The notes under the pieces were generated by a model. The model saw nothing but the letters and a program-made list of their open reading frames with translations. It was not told where the DNA came from and searched no databases. Both the position numbers and the translations under genes were made by a program. A stretch of 64,000 bases of DNA from Methylobacterium sp. Leaf108 (GTDB lineage: Bacteria; Pseudomonadota; Alphaproteobacteria; Rhizobiales; Beijerinckiaceae), in the NCBI RefSeq assembly GCF_001423265.1, contig NZ_LMND01000031.1, forward strand, positions 1,797 through 65,796, read 5' to 3'. Below, in pieces: positions 54,737 through 63,447 of this stretch. Numbering within the stretch: position 1 is the first letter of the stretch; each line of letters begins with the position of its first letter.

Positions 54737-57589
54737 TCAGACCAGAGCCGCCTTGATCGCCGCCGCGATGCGCTTCAATCCCGCCTCGACGTCGCCGCCC
54801 TTGATGTGGACCCGCAGGGCCCGGCGCCCGCGCTCGGCCAGCACCGAGAAGTCGCCCCGCGCCTGGGCCGCCACCACCGTCCCGAACCCGAGGGTGCGGC
54901 CGGGAATGGGGAGGTCCTGCGCCGGGTCGGCGGTGATCTGGAGGAACACGCCGGTGTCGGGCCCGCCCTTGTAGGCCTGGCCGGTGGAGTGGAGGAAGCG
55001 CGGCCCGAACTCGAGGCAGGTGGCGACCTTGCGAGTGTCGCGCAGCCGCACCCTGGCGTCCTGCAGGATGGCCCGATGCCCTTCGGTGCGCGCGACATAG
55101 GCCAGAAGCGCCACGTAGTCGCCGTCCTTCACCCGGGCGAGATGGGTGGCGATGGCCGCCTCCAGCCCCTCGGCCGCCGCGGGCAGCGCCCCGGCGTTGG
55201 CGGGGTCGGCGTAGAGGGCGATGGTGTCGTCGGCAAACAGCGGCGTCTCGGCGGGCAGGGCGCCGTCGCGCTCGGCCGCGTCGAACAGCTTCTTCGTCTC
55301 GATCTTGCTCGCCTCGACGTCGGGCTGGTCGAACGGGTTGATGCCCATCATCGCGCCGACCACGGCGGTGGCCATCTCGAAGCGGAAGAACTCCTGCGGC
55401 AGCTGCTCCTCGTTGGCCATCGTGATGTGGACGACCGGATGCCCCTCGCGCTCGAGGTTGCGCACCGCCTCGTCCTGGTAGGGGTCGGCGCGATTGTCGA
55501 GGCGCAGGTACACGAAGATGCGGTCGCGGCCGTAGACCGCCGGCACGTCCACCGGCTCGCCGTCGATGGGGATCAGGCCCTTGCCCTCCTTGCCGGTGGA
55601 TTCGGCGATGAGCTGCTCGGCCCAGGCCCCGAAGGTGTCGATGCCCGGCGAGGCGATGAAGGTGACCTTGTCGCGCCCCGCCTGCAGGGCGGCCGCGCCC
55701 AGCGCCGTCCCCAGCAGCACGCCGGGGTTCTGGGCCGGCGGCACGGCCGGGCCGCAGGAGCGCACCATCGTCCGGGCGGTGTTCAGGAAGGCCTCGACGT
55801 CGATGCCCGAGGCGGCGGCCGGCACCAGCCCGAAGGCCGAGAGCACCGAATAGCGCCCGCCGATCTGCTTGACGCCGTAGAACACCTTGCGGAAGCCGTC
55901 GGCCTTGGCCGCCGCCTCCATGGCCGAGCCGGGATCGGTCACGGCCACGAAATGCGCGCCCGCCCGCGCCCCCACCAGCGCCTTCATCCGGCCGAGGAAA
56001 TAGTCGCGGAACACGTTGGGCTCGAGGGTCGAGCCGGACTTGCTCGCCACGACGAACAGCGTCGTCTCCAGGGTGACGGCCGCCTCGACCTGCCGGACCT
56101 GGTCGGGATCGGTGGAATCGAGGATGCGCAAGCTCGGGTAGCCCTCGCGCGCGCCGTAGGTCTCGGCCAGCACCTCGGGCCCGAGGCTCGACCCGCCCAT
56201 GCCGAGCACCACCACGTCGGTGAACCCGGTCTGGCGCACGTCCTCGGCGAAGGCGGCGTAGTCGGACACATGGGCGAGCTCGTCCTCGACGATGCGCAGC
56301 CAGGACAGCCATTTGTCCTCGTCGGTGTCGCTCCAGAGGGTCTTGTCGCGGGCCCAGAGCCGGCGGATCGCGCCGGACGCGCGCCAGGCCTCCACCGCCT
56401 TGCGGGCGTGGCCGCCGATGGCGTCGTCGAGGACCAGGGTCTGGCCGTCGAGCTTGGGCCCGAGCAGGTCGGCGCGCTTGGCCGCCACCGCGCCCAGGAG
56501 CTTGTCGGCGGCGTCGATGAAGAGCTGCACGCCCTCCTCGACGAGCCTTGTCGTGATCGCGTCGATGTCGATCCCGGCGGCGGCGAGGCTCGCCATCACG
56601 GCTCTTGCGCCCGCGACGTCCTCCTCGATGGCGGCGCGCACGGTGCCGTGGTCGCGAAACGCGTCCATGGTGGCCGGCGGCATGGTGTTGACGGTGTCGG
56701 GGCCGATCAGCTCCTCGACGTAGAGCACGTCGGAATAGGCCTTGTTCTTGGTGCCGGTGGAGGCCCAGAGCAGGCGCTGCGGCTTGGCGCCCCTGGCCGC
56801 CAGGGCCTGCCAGGCCGGCTCGGCGACGATGCGCTTGTAGCGCTGGTAGGCGAGCTTGGCGTTGGCGATCGCGACCTTGCCCTTCAGGGCCTCCAGCGCC
56901 GCCTTCTCGTCGGCGCCCTCGGTCCGGGCGATCGCCTCGTCCAGCGCCTTGTCGACCGCCACGTCGATGCGGCTGATGAAGAAGCTGGCGACGCTCGCCA
57001 CCCGGGAGACGTCGCCGCCCTTGTCGGCGAAGGCCCGGAGGCCGGCGACGAAGGCGCGCGCCACCTGCTCGTAGGCGTCCTGCCCGAACAGCAGGGTGAC
57101 GTTGACGCTGATGCCCTCGGCGGTGAGCGCCTGGATCGCCGGGATGCCGGCGGGGGTGGCCGGCACCTTCACCATCAGGTTGTCGCGGGCGACCGTGGCG
57201 TGCAGGCGCCGGGCTTCCTCGAGGGTGTCCTCGGTGCTCAGGGCGAGGTAGGGCGAGACCTCGAGGCTGACGTAGCCGTCGGCCCCGTCGCTCGCCTCGT
57301 AGACCGGGCGCAGCACGTCGGCGGCCGCCTGGATGTCGGCGATGGCGCAGCCCTCGTAGAGGTCGACGACGCGGCTGTCGCCCCCGTCCATCACCGCCTT
57401 CAGGGCCCCGTCGTATTCGGTGGAATCGCCGATCGCCTTCTCGAAGATCGACGGGTTGGAGGTGACGCCGCGCAGGCCGTCGCCGTCCACCAGGGCCTTG
57501 AGGCGGCCGTCGGCGATGAAGCCGCGCGCGACGAAGTCGAGCCACACGGCCTGGCCCTGTTCGGGGAAGAGTGCCTTGAGCGGGTTCAT
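54737..57589 (-). CDS. tal-pgi: bifunctional transaldolase / phosphoglucose isomerase
   Basis: 950 aa fusion. Residues ~1-370 are transaldolase (GVTSNPSIFEKAIGDSTEYD, LMVKVPATPAGIPAIQALTA, RLLWASTGTKNKAYSDVLYV with the Schiff-base Lys). Residues ~390-950 are a phosphoglucose isomerase (VVLGMGGSSLGPEVLAETYG, FVVASKSGSTLEPNVFRDYF, and a C-terminal sugar-phosphate segment). It links sedoheptulose-7-P/glyceraldehyde-3-P exchange with fructose-6-P/glucose-6-P isomerisation. Such fusions occur in Methylobacterium and some other bacteria. No break in frame is seen. 166 bp after tkt, with a repeat-rich gap; gnd follows after 234 bp. Confidence 0.94.
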   Translation of the reverse strand: MNPLKALFPEQGQAVWLDFVARGFIADGRLKALVDGDGLRGVTSNPSIFEKAIGDSTEYDGALKAVMDGGDSRVVDLYEGCAIADIQAAADVLRPVYEASDGADGYVSLEVSPYLALSTEDTLEEARRLHATVARDNLMVKVPATPAGIPAIQALTAEGISVNVTLLFGQDAYEQVARAFVAGLRAFADKGGDVSRVASVASFFISRIDVAVDKALDEAIARTEGADEKAALEALKGKVAIANAKLAYQRYKRIVAEPAWQALAARGAKPQRLLWASTGTKNKAYSDVLYVEELIGPDTVNTMPPATMDAFRDHGTVRAAIEEDVAGARAVMASLAAAGIDIDAITTRLVEEGVQLFIDAADKLLGAVAAKRADLLGPKLDGQTLVLDDAIGGHARKAVEAWRASGAIRRLWARDKTLWSDTDEDKWLSWLRIVEDELAHVSDYAAFAEDVRQTGFTDVVVLGMGGSSLGPEVLAETYGAREGYPSLRILDSTDPDQVRQVEAAVTLETTLFVVASKSGSTLEPNVFRDYFLGRMKALVGARAGAHFVAVTDPGSAMEAAAKADGFRKVFYGVKQIGGRYSVLSAFGLVPAAASGIDVEAFLNTARTMVRSCGPAVPPAQNPGVLLGTALGAAALQAGRDKVTFIASPGIDTFGAWAEQLIAESTGKEGKGLIPIDGEPVDVPAVYGRDRIFVYLRLDNRADPYQDEAVRNLEREGHPVVHITMANEEQLPQEFFRFEMATAVVGAMMGINPFDQPDVEASKIETKKLFDAAERDGALPAETPLFADDTIALYADPANAGALPAAAEGLEAAIATHLARVKDGDYVALLAYVARTEGHRAILQDARVRLRDTRKVATCLEFGPRFLHSTGQAYKGGPDTGVFLQITADPAQDLPIPGRTLGFGTVVAAQARGDFSVLAERGRRALRVHIKGGDVEAGLKRIAAAIKAALV

Positions 57590-57755
57590 GCCGGTCTCCT
57601 GTTTCTTCGTGACCAGGCCGAACGGGGGCCTGGCGCCTCTCCTCCCCCTGGTGGGGAGGAGGAGGGAGGTGGGGGTGGCCGGGTGCCCCCGACATCCGGG
57701 ACGGCGGAACCACCCTCACCCCCGGCCCCTCCCCACAGGGGGGAGGGACGTCTCG
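57590..57755. repeat. REP-like palindromic intercistronic element between tkt and tal-pgi
   Basis: The 166-bp gap contains hairpin CTCCTCCCC-CTGGT-GGGGAGGAG (57639-57661), then a run AGGTGGGGGTGG that can pair with CACCCTCACCCCC-type sequence about 50 bases on, and a second small hairpin CCCTCCCC-ACAGG-GGGGAGGG near 57727-57747. Mosaic palindromes of this C/G-rich kind resemble REP-type elements of proteobacteria. It may trim or stabilise the operon mRNA. Confidence 0.5.
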
Positions 57756-59846
57756 CTACGTCCTGTGCTTGGCGATCTGGTGCTTGGCGATCTGGTCCCG
57801 CGCGGCCTGCAGCACCTTGTCCGGCGTGAAGCCGAACTTGGTCTGGAGGTCCTTGATCGGCGCGGACGAGCCGAAGGTGTGCATGCCGATGATCGTGCCG
57901 GCCGAGCCGGCGTAGCGGTCCCAGCCGATCGCGGAGCCCTGTTCCACCGCGACGCGGGCGAGAACCCGCGACGGCAGCACCGCGTCGCGGTAGGCCTGCG
58001 TCTGGCGCTCGAACAGGTCCCAGGACGGCATCGAGACGACGCGGGCCTTCACCCCGTCCGCCGTCAGCGCCTCGTAGGCGCCGATGCAGAGCTGCACCTC
58101 GCTGCCCGTCCCGATCAGGATGACGTCGGGCGTGTCGTCGCCGCCCGCCAGCACGTAGGCGCCCCGGGCGACGCCGGCGGCACTCGCGAAGCGGGTCCGG
58201 TCCAGGGTCGGCAGCGGCTGGCGCGAGAGGGCCAGGACCGCCGGCTGGTTCTTCAGGCCCATGATCACCCGATAGGCCTCCGACACCTCGTTGGCGTCGG
58301 CCGGGCGCAGGGTGACGAGGCCGGGGATGCAGCGCAGGCTCAGGAGCTGCTCCACCGGCTGGTGGGTCGGCCCGTCCTCGCCGACGCCGATGGAATCGTG
58401 CGTGAACACGTGGAAGACCGGCAGCTCCATCAGGGCCGCGAGGCGGATCGGCGGGCGCATGTAGTCGGCGAACACCAGGAAGGTGGCGCCGTAGGCCCGG
58501 AGGCCGACGAGGCCGAGGCCGTTCACGATCGAGCCCATCGCATGCTCGCGCACGCCGAAGTGGATGTTGCGGCCGCCCGGATCGAACGGCGACAGGGTGC
58601 CGGCGCCTTCGAACTCGAGCTTGGTCTTGTTGGAGGGGGCCAGATCGGCAGACCCGCCAAGGAGATGGGGCAGGTTCTTGGCAATCGCGTTGAGGACCTT
58701 GCCCGAGGATTCGCGGGTGGCCATGCCCTTGGCGTCGGCCGGGAAGACCGGGATGTCGCTGTCCCAGCCCTCGGGCAGACGGCCCTCGTGGATGGCGGCG
58801 ATCTCCTCGGCCAGCGCCGGATCGGAGGCCTTGGCCTCGGCGAGGAAGCCCTCCCAATCGGCATAGAGCGCCGCCCCCCGCTCGCCGATTCCGGCCCGGA
58901 AGTTCTCGACGACCCCGTCGGGCACGAGGAACTGCGCGTCCTCGGGCCAGCCGTAGGCGCGCTTGGCGCCCCGGGCCTCCTCCTCGCCGAGAGCGTCGGA
59001 ATGGGCCTTGGAGGTGTTCTGCTTGCTTGGTGCGCCGAACCCGATCACCGAGTTGACCACGATGAGGGTCGGCCGGTCGCCGGACTGCAGGAAGGTCTCC
59101 AGGGCGCCGGCGATGGCGTGCACGTCGTTGGCGTCCGCCACCCGCAGCACCTGCCAGCCGTAGGCGAGGAAGCGCGTCGCCACCTCCTCGGAGAAGGCGA
59201 GCTCGGTATGGCCCTCGATGGTGATGGTGTTGTTGTCGTAGATCCAGCACAGGTTCGACAGGCGCAGATGCCCGGCGATGGAGGCGGCCTCGGCGGCCAC
59301 GCCCTCCATCAGGTCCCCGTCCGAGCAGATGGCGTAGACGTTGTAGTCGATTAGCGGCAGGTCGGGCCGGTTCAGGGTCTCGCCGAGGAAGCGCCCGCCG
59401 ATGGCCATGCCCACCGAGTTGGCGACCCCCTGGCCGAGCGGCCCGGTGGTGGTCTCGACGCCGGTGGTGAAGTGGTACTCCGGGTGGCCCGGCGTCTTCG
59501 AGTCGAGCTGGCGGAAGTTCTTGATGTCCTCGAGGCTCACAGCCGGCGCGTTGCCGCCGTCCGTCTCCGCCACGCCGGCCAGATGCAGCAGCGCGTAGAG
59601 CAGCATGGAGGCGTGGCCGGCCGACAGCACGAAGCGGTCGCGGTTGGGCCAGTGCGGATGCGCCGGATCGTAGCGCAGGTAGCGGTTCCACAGGGTGTAG
59701 GCGACGGGGGCGAGCGCCATCGGGGCGCCCGGGTGCCCGGAATTGGCCTTCTGCACCGCGTCGATCGCCAGCGTCCGGATCGTATCGATCGAGAGCTTGT
59801 CGATCTCGCTCAAGGCGCCCGTGGGCTTGGTGTCGGCTCCGCTCAT
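57756..59846 (-). CDS. tkt: transketolase
   Basis: 696 aa. TIRTLAIDAVQKANSGHPGA P opens the protein. The thiamine-diphosphate site GDGDLMEG-type motif reads ICSDGDLMEGVAAEAASIAG, and HNNTITIEGHTELAF-like text is IYDNNTITIEGHTELAFSEE. The pyrimidine domain has VREHAMGSIVNGLGL and the C-terminal domain is complete. It transfers two-carbon ketol units in the pentose-phosphate pathway and Calvin/serine-cycle-linked rearrangements. The last residues QIAKHQIAKHRT come from a 15-bp tandem duplication at 57766-57795. Second gene of the block after GH15. Confidence 0.95.
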   Translation of the reverse strand: MSGADTKPTGALSEIDKLSIDTIRTLAIDAVQKANSGHPGAPMALAPVAYTLWNRYLRYDPAHPHWPNRDRFVLSAGHASMLLYALLHLAGVAETDGGNAPAVSLEDIKNFRQLDSKTPGHPEYHFTTGVETTTGPLGQGVANSVGMAIGGRFLGETLNRPDLPLIDYNVYAICSDGDLMEGVAAEAASIAGHLRLSNLCWIYDNNTITIEGHTELAFSEEVATRFLAYGWQVLRVADANDVHAIAGALETFLQSGDRPTLIVVNSVIGFGAPSKQNTSKAHSDALGEEEARGAKRAYGWPEDAQFLVPDGVVENFRAGIGERGAALYADWEGFLAEAKASDPALAEEIAAIHEGRLPEGWDSDIPVFPADAKGMATRESSGKVLNAIAKNLPHLLGGSADLAPSNKTKLEFEGAGTLSPFDPGGRNIHFGVREHAMGSIVNGLGLVGLRAYGATFLVFADYMRPPIRLAALMELPVFHVFTHDSIGVGEDGPTHQPVEQLLSLRCIPGLVTLRPADANEVSEAYRVIMGLKNQPAVLALSRQPLPTLDRTRFASAAGVARGAYVLAGGDDTPDVILIGTGSEVQLCIGAYEALTADGVKARVVSMPSWDLFERQTQAYRDAVLPSRVLARVAVEQGSAIGWDRYAGSAGTIIGMHTFGSSAPIKDLQTKFGFTPDKVLQAARDQIAKHQIAKHRT
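57766..57795 (-). repeat. 15-bp tandem duplication at the tkt 3' end
   Basis: TGCTTGGCGATCTGG occurs twice head to tail. It duplicates five codons (QIAKH) near the transketolase C-terminus. Confidence 0.95.
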
Positions 59847-60029
59847 GTCTCAGTCTTTCCGTTCTTCTGCACGCGGCGGCGCCGGGCGGCTCGCCCGGAT
59901 CCCCGTGCATCAGGTCCCCATGCATGCGGCACCCGCGCCGCGATGTCCTTCACCCCGGGACGCGTCCATCCATGAGACGCGTCCGTCAAAGAGACGCCTC
60001 GGCCGATCGGGCCGGCCGCGGGCGTGGTC

Positions 60030-61826
60030 TCACCCCTCGCACCGCTCCTTGGCAGGTCCGGCGGCACGCGCATAGTTCAGGATCGTGTTCACGAGGGTGA
60101 CGTGGCTGAAAGCCTGAGGGAAATTGCCCACGAGCCGCTTGGCCTCCACGTCGTATTCCTCGGACAGCAGCCCGAGATCGGTGCTGAGACCGATGAGCCG
60201 CTCGATCATGGCGCGCGCCTCCTCCCGGCGGCCGAGGCCGATGAGATTGTCGGCATACCAGAAACTGCAGGGCAGGAACGCCCCCTCGCCGCCGGGCAGG
60301 CCGTCGGTGGCCTGATCCTCGGTGTCATAGCGCAGGACGAGGCCGTCGCGCATCAGGGTCCGGCCGATCGCCGCCACCGTGCCGACCACACGCGGGTCGT
60401 CCTGGGGCAGGAACCCCACGAGGGCGATGAGCAGCAGGCTCGCATCGAGGCTCTTGCCGCCGTAGAACTGTACGAAGCTGCCGAGCTCGGGATCGAAGCC
60501 CTTCTGGCAGACCTCCGCATGGATGCGGTCGCGGGTGGCGCGCCAGCGGTCCACCGGGGCGTCGGGGGCGTCACCGTCCTCGTAGGCCCGGATCGCCCGG
60601 TCGAAGGCGACCCAGGCCATGACCTTGGAATGGACGAAGTGCCGGCGCCCGCCGCGCACCTCCCAGATGCCCTCGTCGGGCTCGGTCCAGACCGTCTCGA
60701 GATGGCGCAGGAGGGCGAGGCCGACCCGCCAGCCGTCGCGGTCGCCCAGGAGCCCGCGCTGGCGCGCCTGGAACAGCGCATCGAAGATCTCGCCGTAGAC
60801 GTCGAGCTGGAACTGGTCGACCGCGGCGTTGCCGATCCGCACGGGCTTGGCGCCCTCGTAGCCGGGCAGCCAGTCGAGCTCGATCTCGGGCAGCATGCGC
60901 TCGCCGGCGATGCCGTAGAGGATGTGGGCCTGCTCCGGGTTGCCGGCCACCGCCCGCACCAGCCAGTCGCGCCAGGCGCGGGCCTCGTCGATGTAGCCGC
61001 CGTCCATCAGCGCGATCAGGGTGAAGGTGGAATCGCGCAGCCAGCAGTAGCGGTAGTCCCAGTTGCGCACGCCGCCGAGCTCCTCCGGCAGGGAAGTGGT
61101 GGGCGCCGCCACGATCCCGCCGGTGGGCTGGTAGATCAGCGCCTTGAGGGTCAGGAGCGACCGTTGCAGGACCTCGTCCCAGGGGGTGCCGCGGGCGCAG
61201 CGGATCGACCAGTCGCGCCAGTAGCGGTCGGTCTCGAACAGCACCTTGCGCGGCTCGATGGGGGGCGGATCGTCCTCGTGCGAGAGGCCGTAGCTGAGGG
61301 TGAAGGCGACGCTCTCCCCCGCCGCGACAGCGAAGTCCGCGACCGTGGTCTGGTCCTCGCCGCGCAGCGGCACGGGGGTGCGCAGCACCACCTTGTGCGG
61401 TCCCGAGATGGCCCTCAGGTCACCGAGCTCGTTGTGGGAGACCCACGGGACGGCGAGCCCGTAGTCGAACCGCACCGAGAGCCGCATCCGCATCGCCACG
61501 GAGCCGGTGAGACCCTCGACGATGCGCACGAGGTGGGAGCCGTCGTTGGCCGGCATGTAGTCGGTGACCCGGACCTCGCCGGTGGGGGTCGCGTAGCAGG
61601 TCTCCAGGACGAGGCTGCCGCTGCGGTAGGCCCGCGACTCCACCGCGTCGGCCTCGACGGGGAAAAGCGACCAGAAGCCGTGATCCTCGGTGCCGAGGAG
61701 CGCGGCAAAGCAGGCGGACGAATCGAACCGCGGCCAGCACAGCCAGTCGACGCTGCCCCTGCGCCCGATCAGAGCCGCCGTGCGGCCGTCGCCGACGAGC
61801 GCGTAATCCTCGATCCGTCCTGCCAT
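60030..61826 (-). CDS. glycoside hydrolase family 15 protein
   Basis: 598 aa. IEDYALVGDGRTAALIGRRG and SVDWLCWPRFDSSACFAALL are the conserved N-terminal supersandwich start. The (alpha/alpha)6 barrel follows, with TSLPEELGGVRNWDYRYCWL RD, QFQLDVYGEIFDAL and GAFLPCSFWYADNLIGLGR, containing the two catalytic acidic regions. GH15 members are glucoamylases, glucodextranases or trehalases; bacterial ones of this form are often trehalases, so trehalose is a reasonable guess only. No signal peptide. Upstream of tkt by 183 bp on the same strand. Confidence 0.9.
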   Translation of the reverse strand: MAGRIEDYALVGDGRTAALIGRRGSVDWLCWPRFDSSACFAALLGTEDHGFWSLFPVEADAVESRAYRSGSLVLETCYATPTGEVRVTDYMPANDGSHLVRIVEGLTGSVAMRMRLSVRFDYGLAVPWVSHNELGDLRAISGPHKVVLRTPVPLRGEDQTTVADFAVAAGESVAFTLSYGLSHEDDPPPIEPRKVLFETDRYWRDWSIRCARGTPWDEVLQRSLLTLKALIYQPTGGIVAAPTTSLPEELGGVRNWDYRYCWLRDSTFTLIALMDGGYIDEARAWRDWLVRAVAGNPEQAHILYGIAGERMLPEIELDWLPGYEGAKPVRIGNAAVDQFQLDVYGEIFDALFQARQRGLLGDRDGWRVGLALLRHLETVWTEPDEGIWEVRGGRRHFVHSKVMAWVAFDRAIRAYEDGDAPDAPVDRWRATRDRIHAEVCQKGFDPELGSFVQFYGGKSLDASLLLIALVGFLPQDDPRVVGTVAAIGRTLMRDGLVLRYDTEDQATDGLPGGEGAFLPCSFWYADNLIGLGRREEARAMIERLIGLSTDLGLLSEEYDVEAKRLVGNFPQAFSHVTLVNTILNYARAAGPAKERCEG

Positions 61827-61975
61827 CCATGCCCTCGGCGTCGCTCACGGGGCCAGCCCGTCCGCGAGCGCCGTCGTCCCGCGTCCAGGTAGGTCTCGGG
61901 GGCGAGCGGGTCCAGACCGCAGGGGGAATGGCAGGGATGATGTCGCGCGAAGGGCGGCGCCGGAGCGCCGGCCGC

Positions 61976-62695
61976 TCAGCGCAGGTCGCCCACGAGATCG
62001 CCGACCGCACCGCCGATGGCGACGGCCTCGGTCCGGAGGGCGGCGGCCTGGGCCCCGACGAAGCCAACGGTGCGCCGGACGGCGCGGATCGTGGGCGCCA
62101 GCGTCGGGGCGAAGGGCAGCAGGCGCTCCGGCAGCGCCTCGTCGGCGGCCTCGGCCTCGACCACGGCGGCCGCGAACGGCTGCGCCTCGGCCGGAACGAC
62201 GGGGGCGGCCGGGTGCCGGCGCGGCGACGTCGCCGCTGTCTGCGCCGGCGCCTCGCGGCAGCGGTCCCCGCCGCAGCGGCCGAGGGATGCGGGGATTTGG
62301 GGGACGGCGATATGTGGGGCGGCGATCCTGACCGGTCGCGCGGCGACGCGGGCGACCGTCACGGACGGCACCAGGGGCGTGAACGCGGCGAAGGTGGCGA
62401 CGGCCCCGGTCCGGTCCTGGTCGAGAACGGCCACCGAAGGCTCGGCCGCGCCGAGGGGCAGGCGGGCCATGCGCGGCAGCGCCGGGGCATCGGACGAGAC
62501 CGATGTGGAGACTGTGGCGGCCGGCTCGGAGGGGCCGGTCGCGGGCATCGACTCCCAGCACACCGCGGTCAGTCCGATCACGGCGGCGACGACGAGGGTG
62601 GGCAGGAACGGCAGGGTCGCGCCGGCCGACGGCGCTCCGGCGAACGCGTCCGGCCCGGTGCATGGCCCGATGCTTGGCCCGTTCCGCCTCGCCAT
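61976..62695 (-). CDS. membrane-anchored protein of unknown function
   Basis: 239 aa. One N-terminal span (LPFLPTLVVAAVIGLTAVCW) anchors a low-complexity Ala/Pro/Val-rich region. The C-terminus is an amphipathic stretch (APTIRAVRRTVGFVGAQAAA, EAVAIGGAVGDLVGDLR). Two cysteines flank GGDR (RCGGDRC). No family recognised. The overlapping plus-strand frame is worse in residue composition. Divergent from nasT with 164 bp between. Confidence 0.55.
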   Translation of the reverse strand: MARRNGPSIGPCTGPDAFAGAPSAGATLPFLPTLVVAAVIGLTAVCWESMPATGPSEPAATVSTSVSSDAPALPRMARLPLGAAEPSVAVLDQDRTGAVATFAAFTPLVPSVTVARVAARPVRIAAPHIAVPQIPASLGRCGGDRCREAPAQTAATSPRRHPAAPVVPAEAQPFAAAVVEAEAADEALPERLLPFAPTLAPTIRAVRRTVGFVGAQAAALRTEAVAIGGAVGDLVGDLR

Positions 62696-62859
62696 CTCGT
62701 CCGACCCTCCGGTGCTTGCGCCTGCGGCGATAGAGCCCGCGGTTTGCGGCGGAAGCGGGGCCGTTTGCTTGCCCGACCGTAACTTGCGGAACCGCCGAGC
62801 CGTCGCCTATGGATGCCGCGCAGCGAGGGGCGGGCGTCCCCTCTTGCCCCCTGGCTTCG

Positions 62860-63447
62860 ATGACCGAGACCACCCTCACCGTCGCCGTGATCGACCCGAG
62901 CCACGCCCGCGCCGCGATCCTCGAGGAGGGGCTGCGGGCGGCGGGGGTGGAGCGCGTCGTCATCCTGTCCGACAGTGCCGACCTGCCCGCGCAGGTGGCG
63001 GCCCTGCGGCCGGACGTGGTGGTCATCCACCTGGAGAGTCCGAGCCGGGACATCCTCGAACAGATGTCGGGCCTGTCGCGCCACGTCGAACGGCCGGTGG
63101 CGATGTTCGTCGACCGCTCCGACGTGCCGATGATGCAGGCGGCGGTGGATGCCGGCATCTCGGCCTACGTGGTCGACGGGCTGCAGCCCCAGCGCATCCG
63201 CTCGATCCTCGACATCGCGATCCTGCGCTTCAACGCCTTCGCCCGGCTGCAGCGCGAATTGTCCGAGGCCCGCGAGGAACTGGCCGACCGCAAGGTCATC
63301 GAACGCGCCAAGGGCATCCTCATGGCCGCCCGCGGCCTCGGCGAGGAGGAGGCCTACAAGATGATGCGGCGCAAGGCCATGAACGAGAAGCGGCGGATGG
63401 CGGACATCGCCCGGGCCATCGTCACCGCCGCGGACATGCTCGGATGA
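62860..63447 (+). CDS. nasT: NasT-type ANTAR antitermination response regulator
   Basis: 195 aa. A receiver-like N-terminal domain (TVAVIDPSHARAAILEEGLR, RPDVVVIHLESPSRD) has His57 where the phospho-acceptor Asp of true receivers lies. A coiled linker follows, then an ANTAR domain at ~135-193 (DRKVIERAKGILMAARGLGE, EEAYKMMRRKAMNEKRRMAD, IARAIVTAADML). ANTAR proteins bind two-hairpin RNA motifs and prevent termination. NasT is controlled by NasS binding rather than phosphorylation, so the His substitution fits. ATG at 62860; overlaps nasS by four bases (ATGA). Confidence 0.92.
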   Translation: MTETTLTVAVIDPSHARAAILEEGLRAAGVERVVILSDSADLPAQVAALRPDVVVIHLESPSRDILEQMSGLSRHVERPVAMFVDRSDVPMMQAAVDAGISAYVVDGLQPQRIRSILDIAILRFNAFARLQRELSEAREELADRKVIERAKGILMAARGLGEEEAYKMMRRKAMNEKRRMADIARAIVTAADMLG

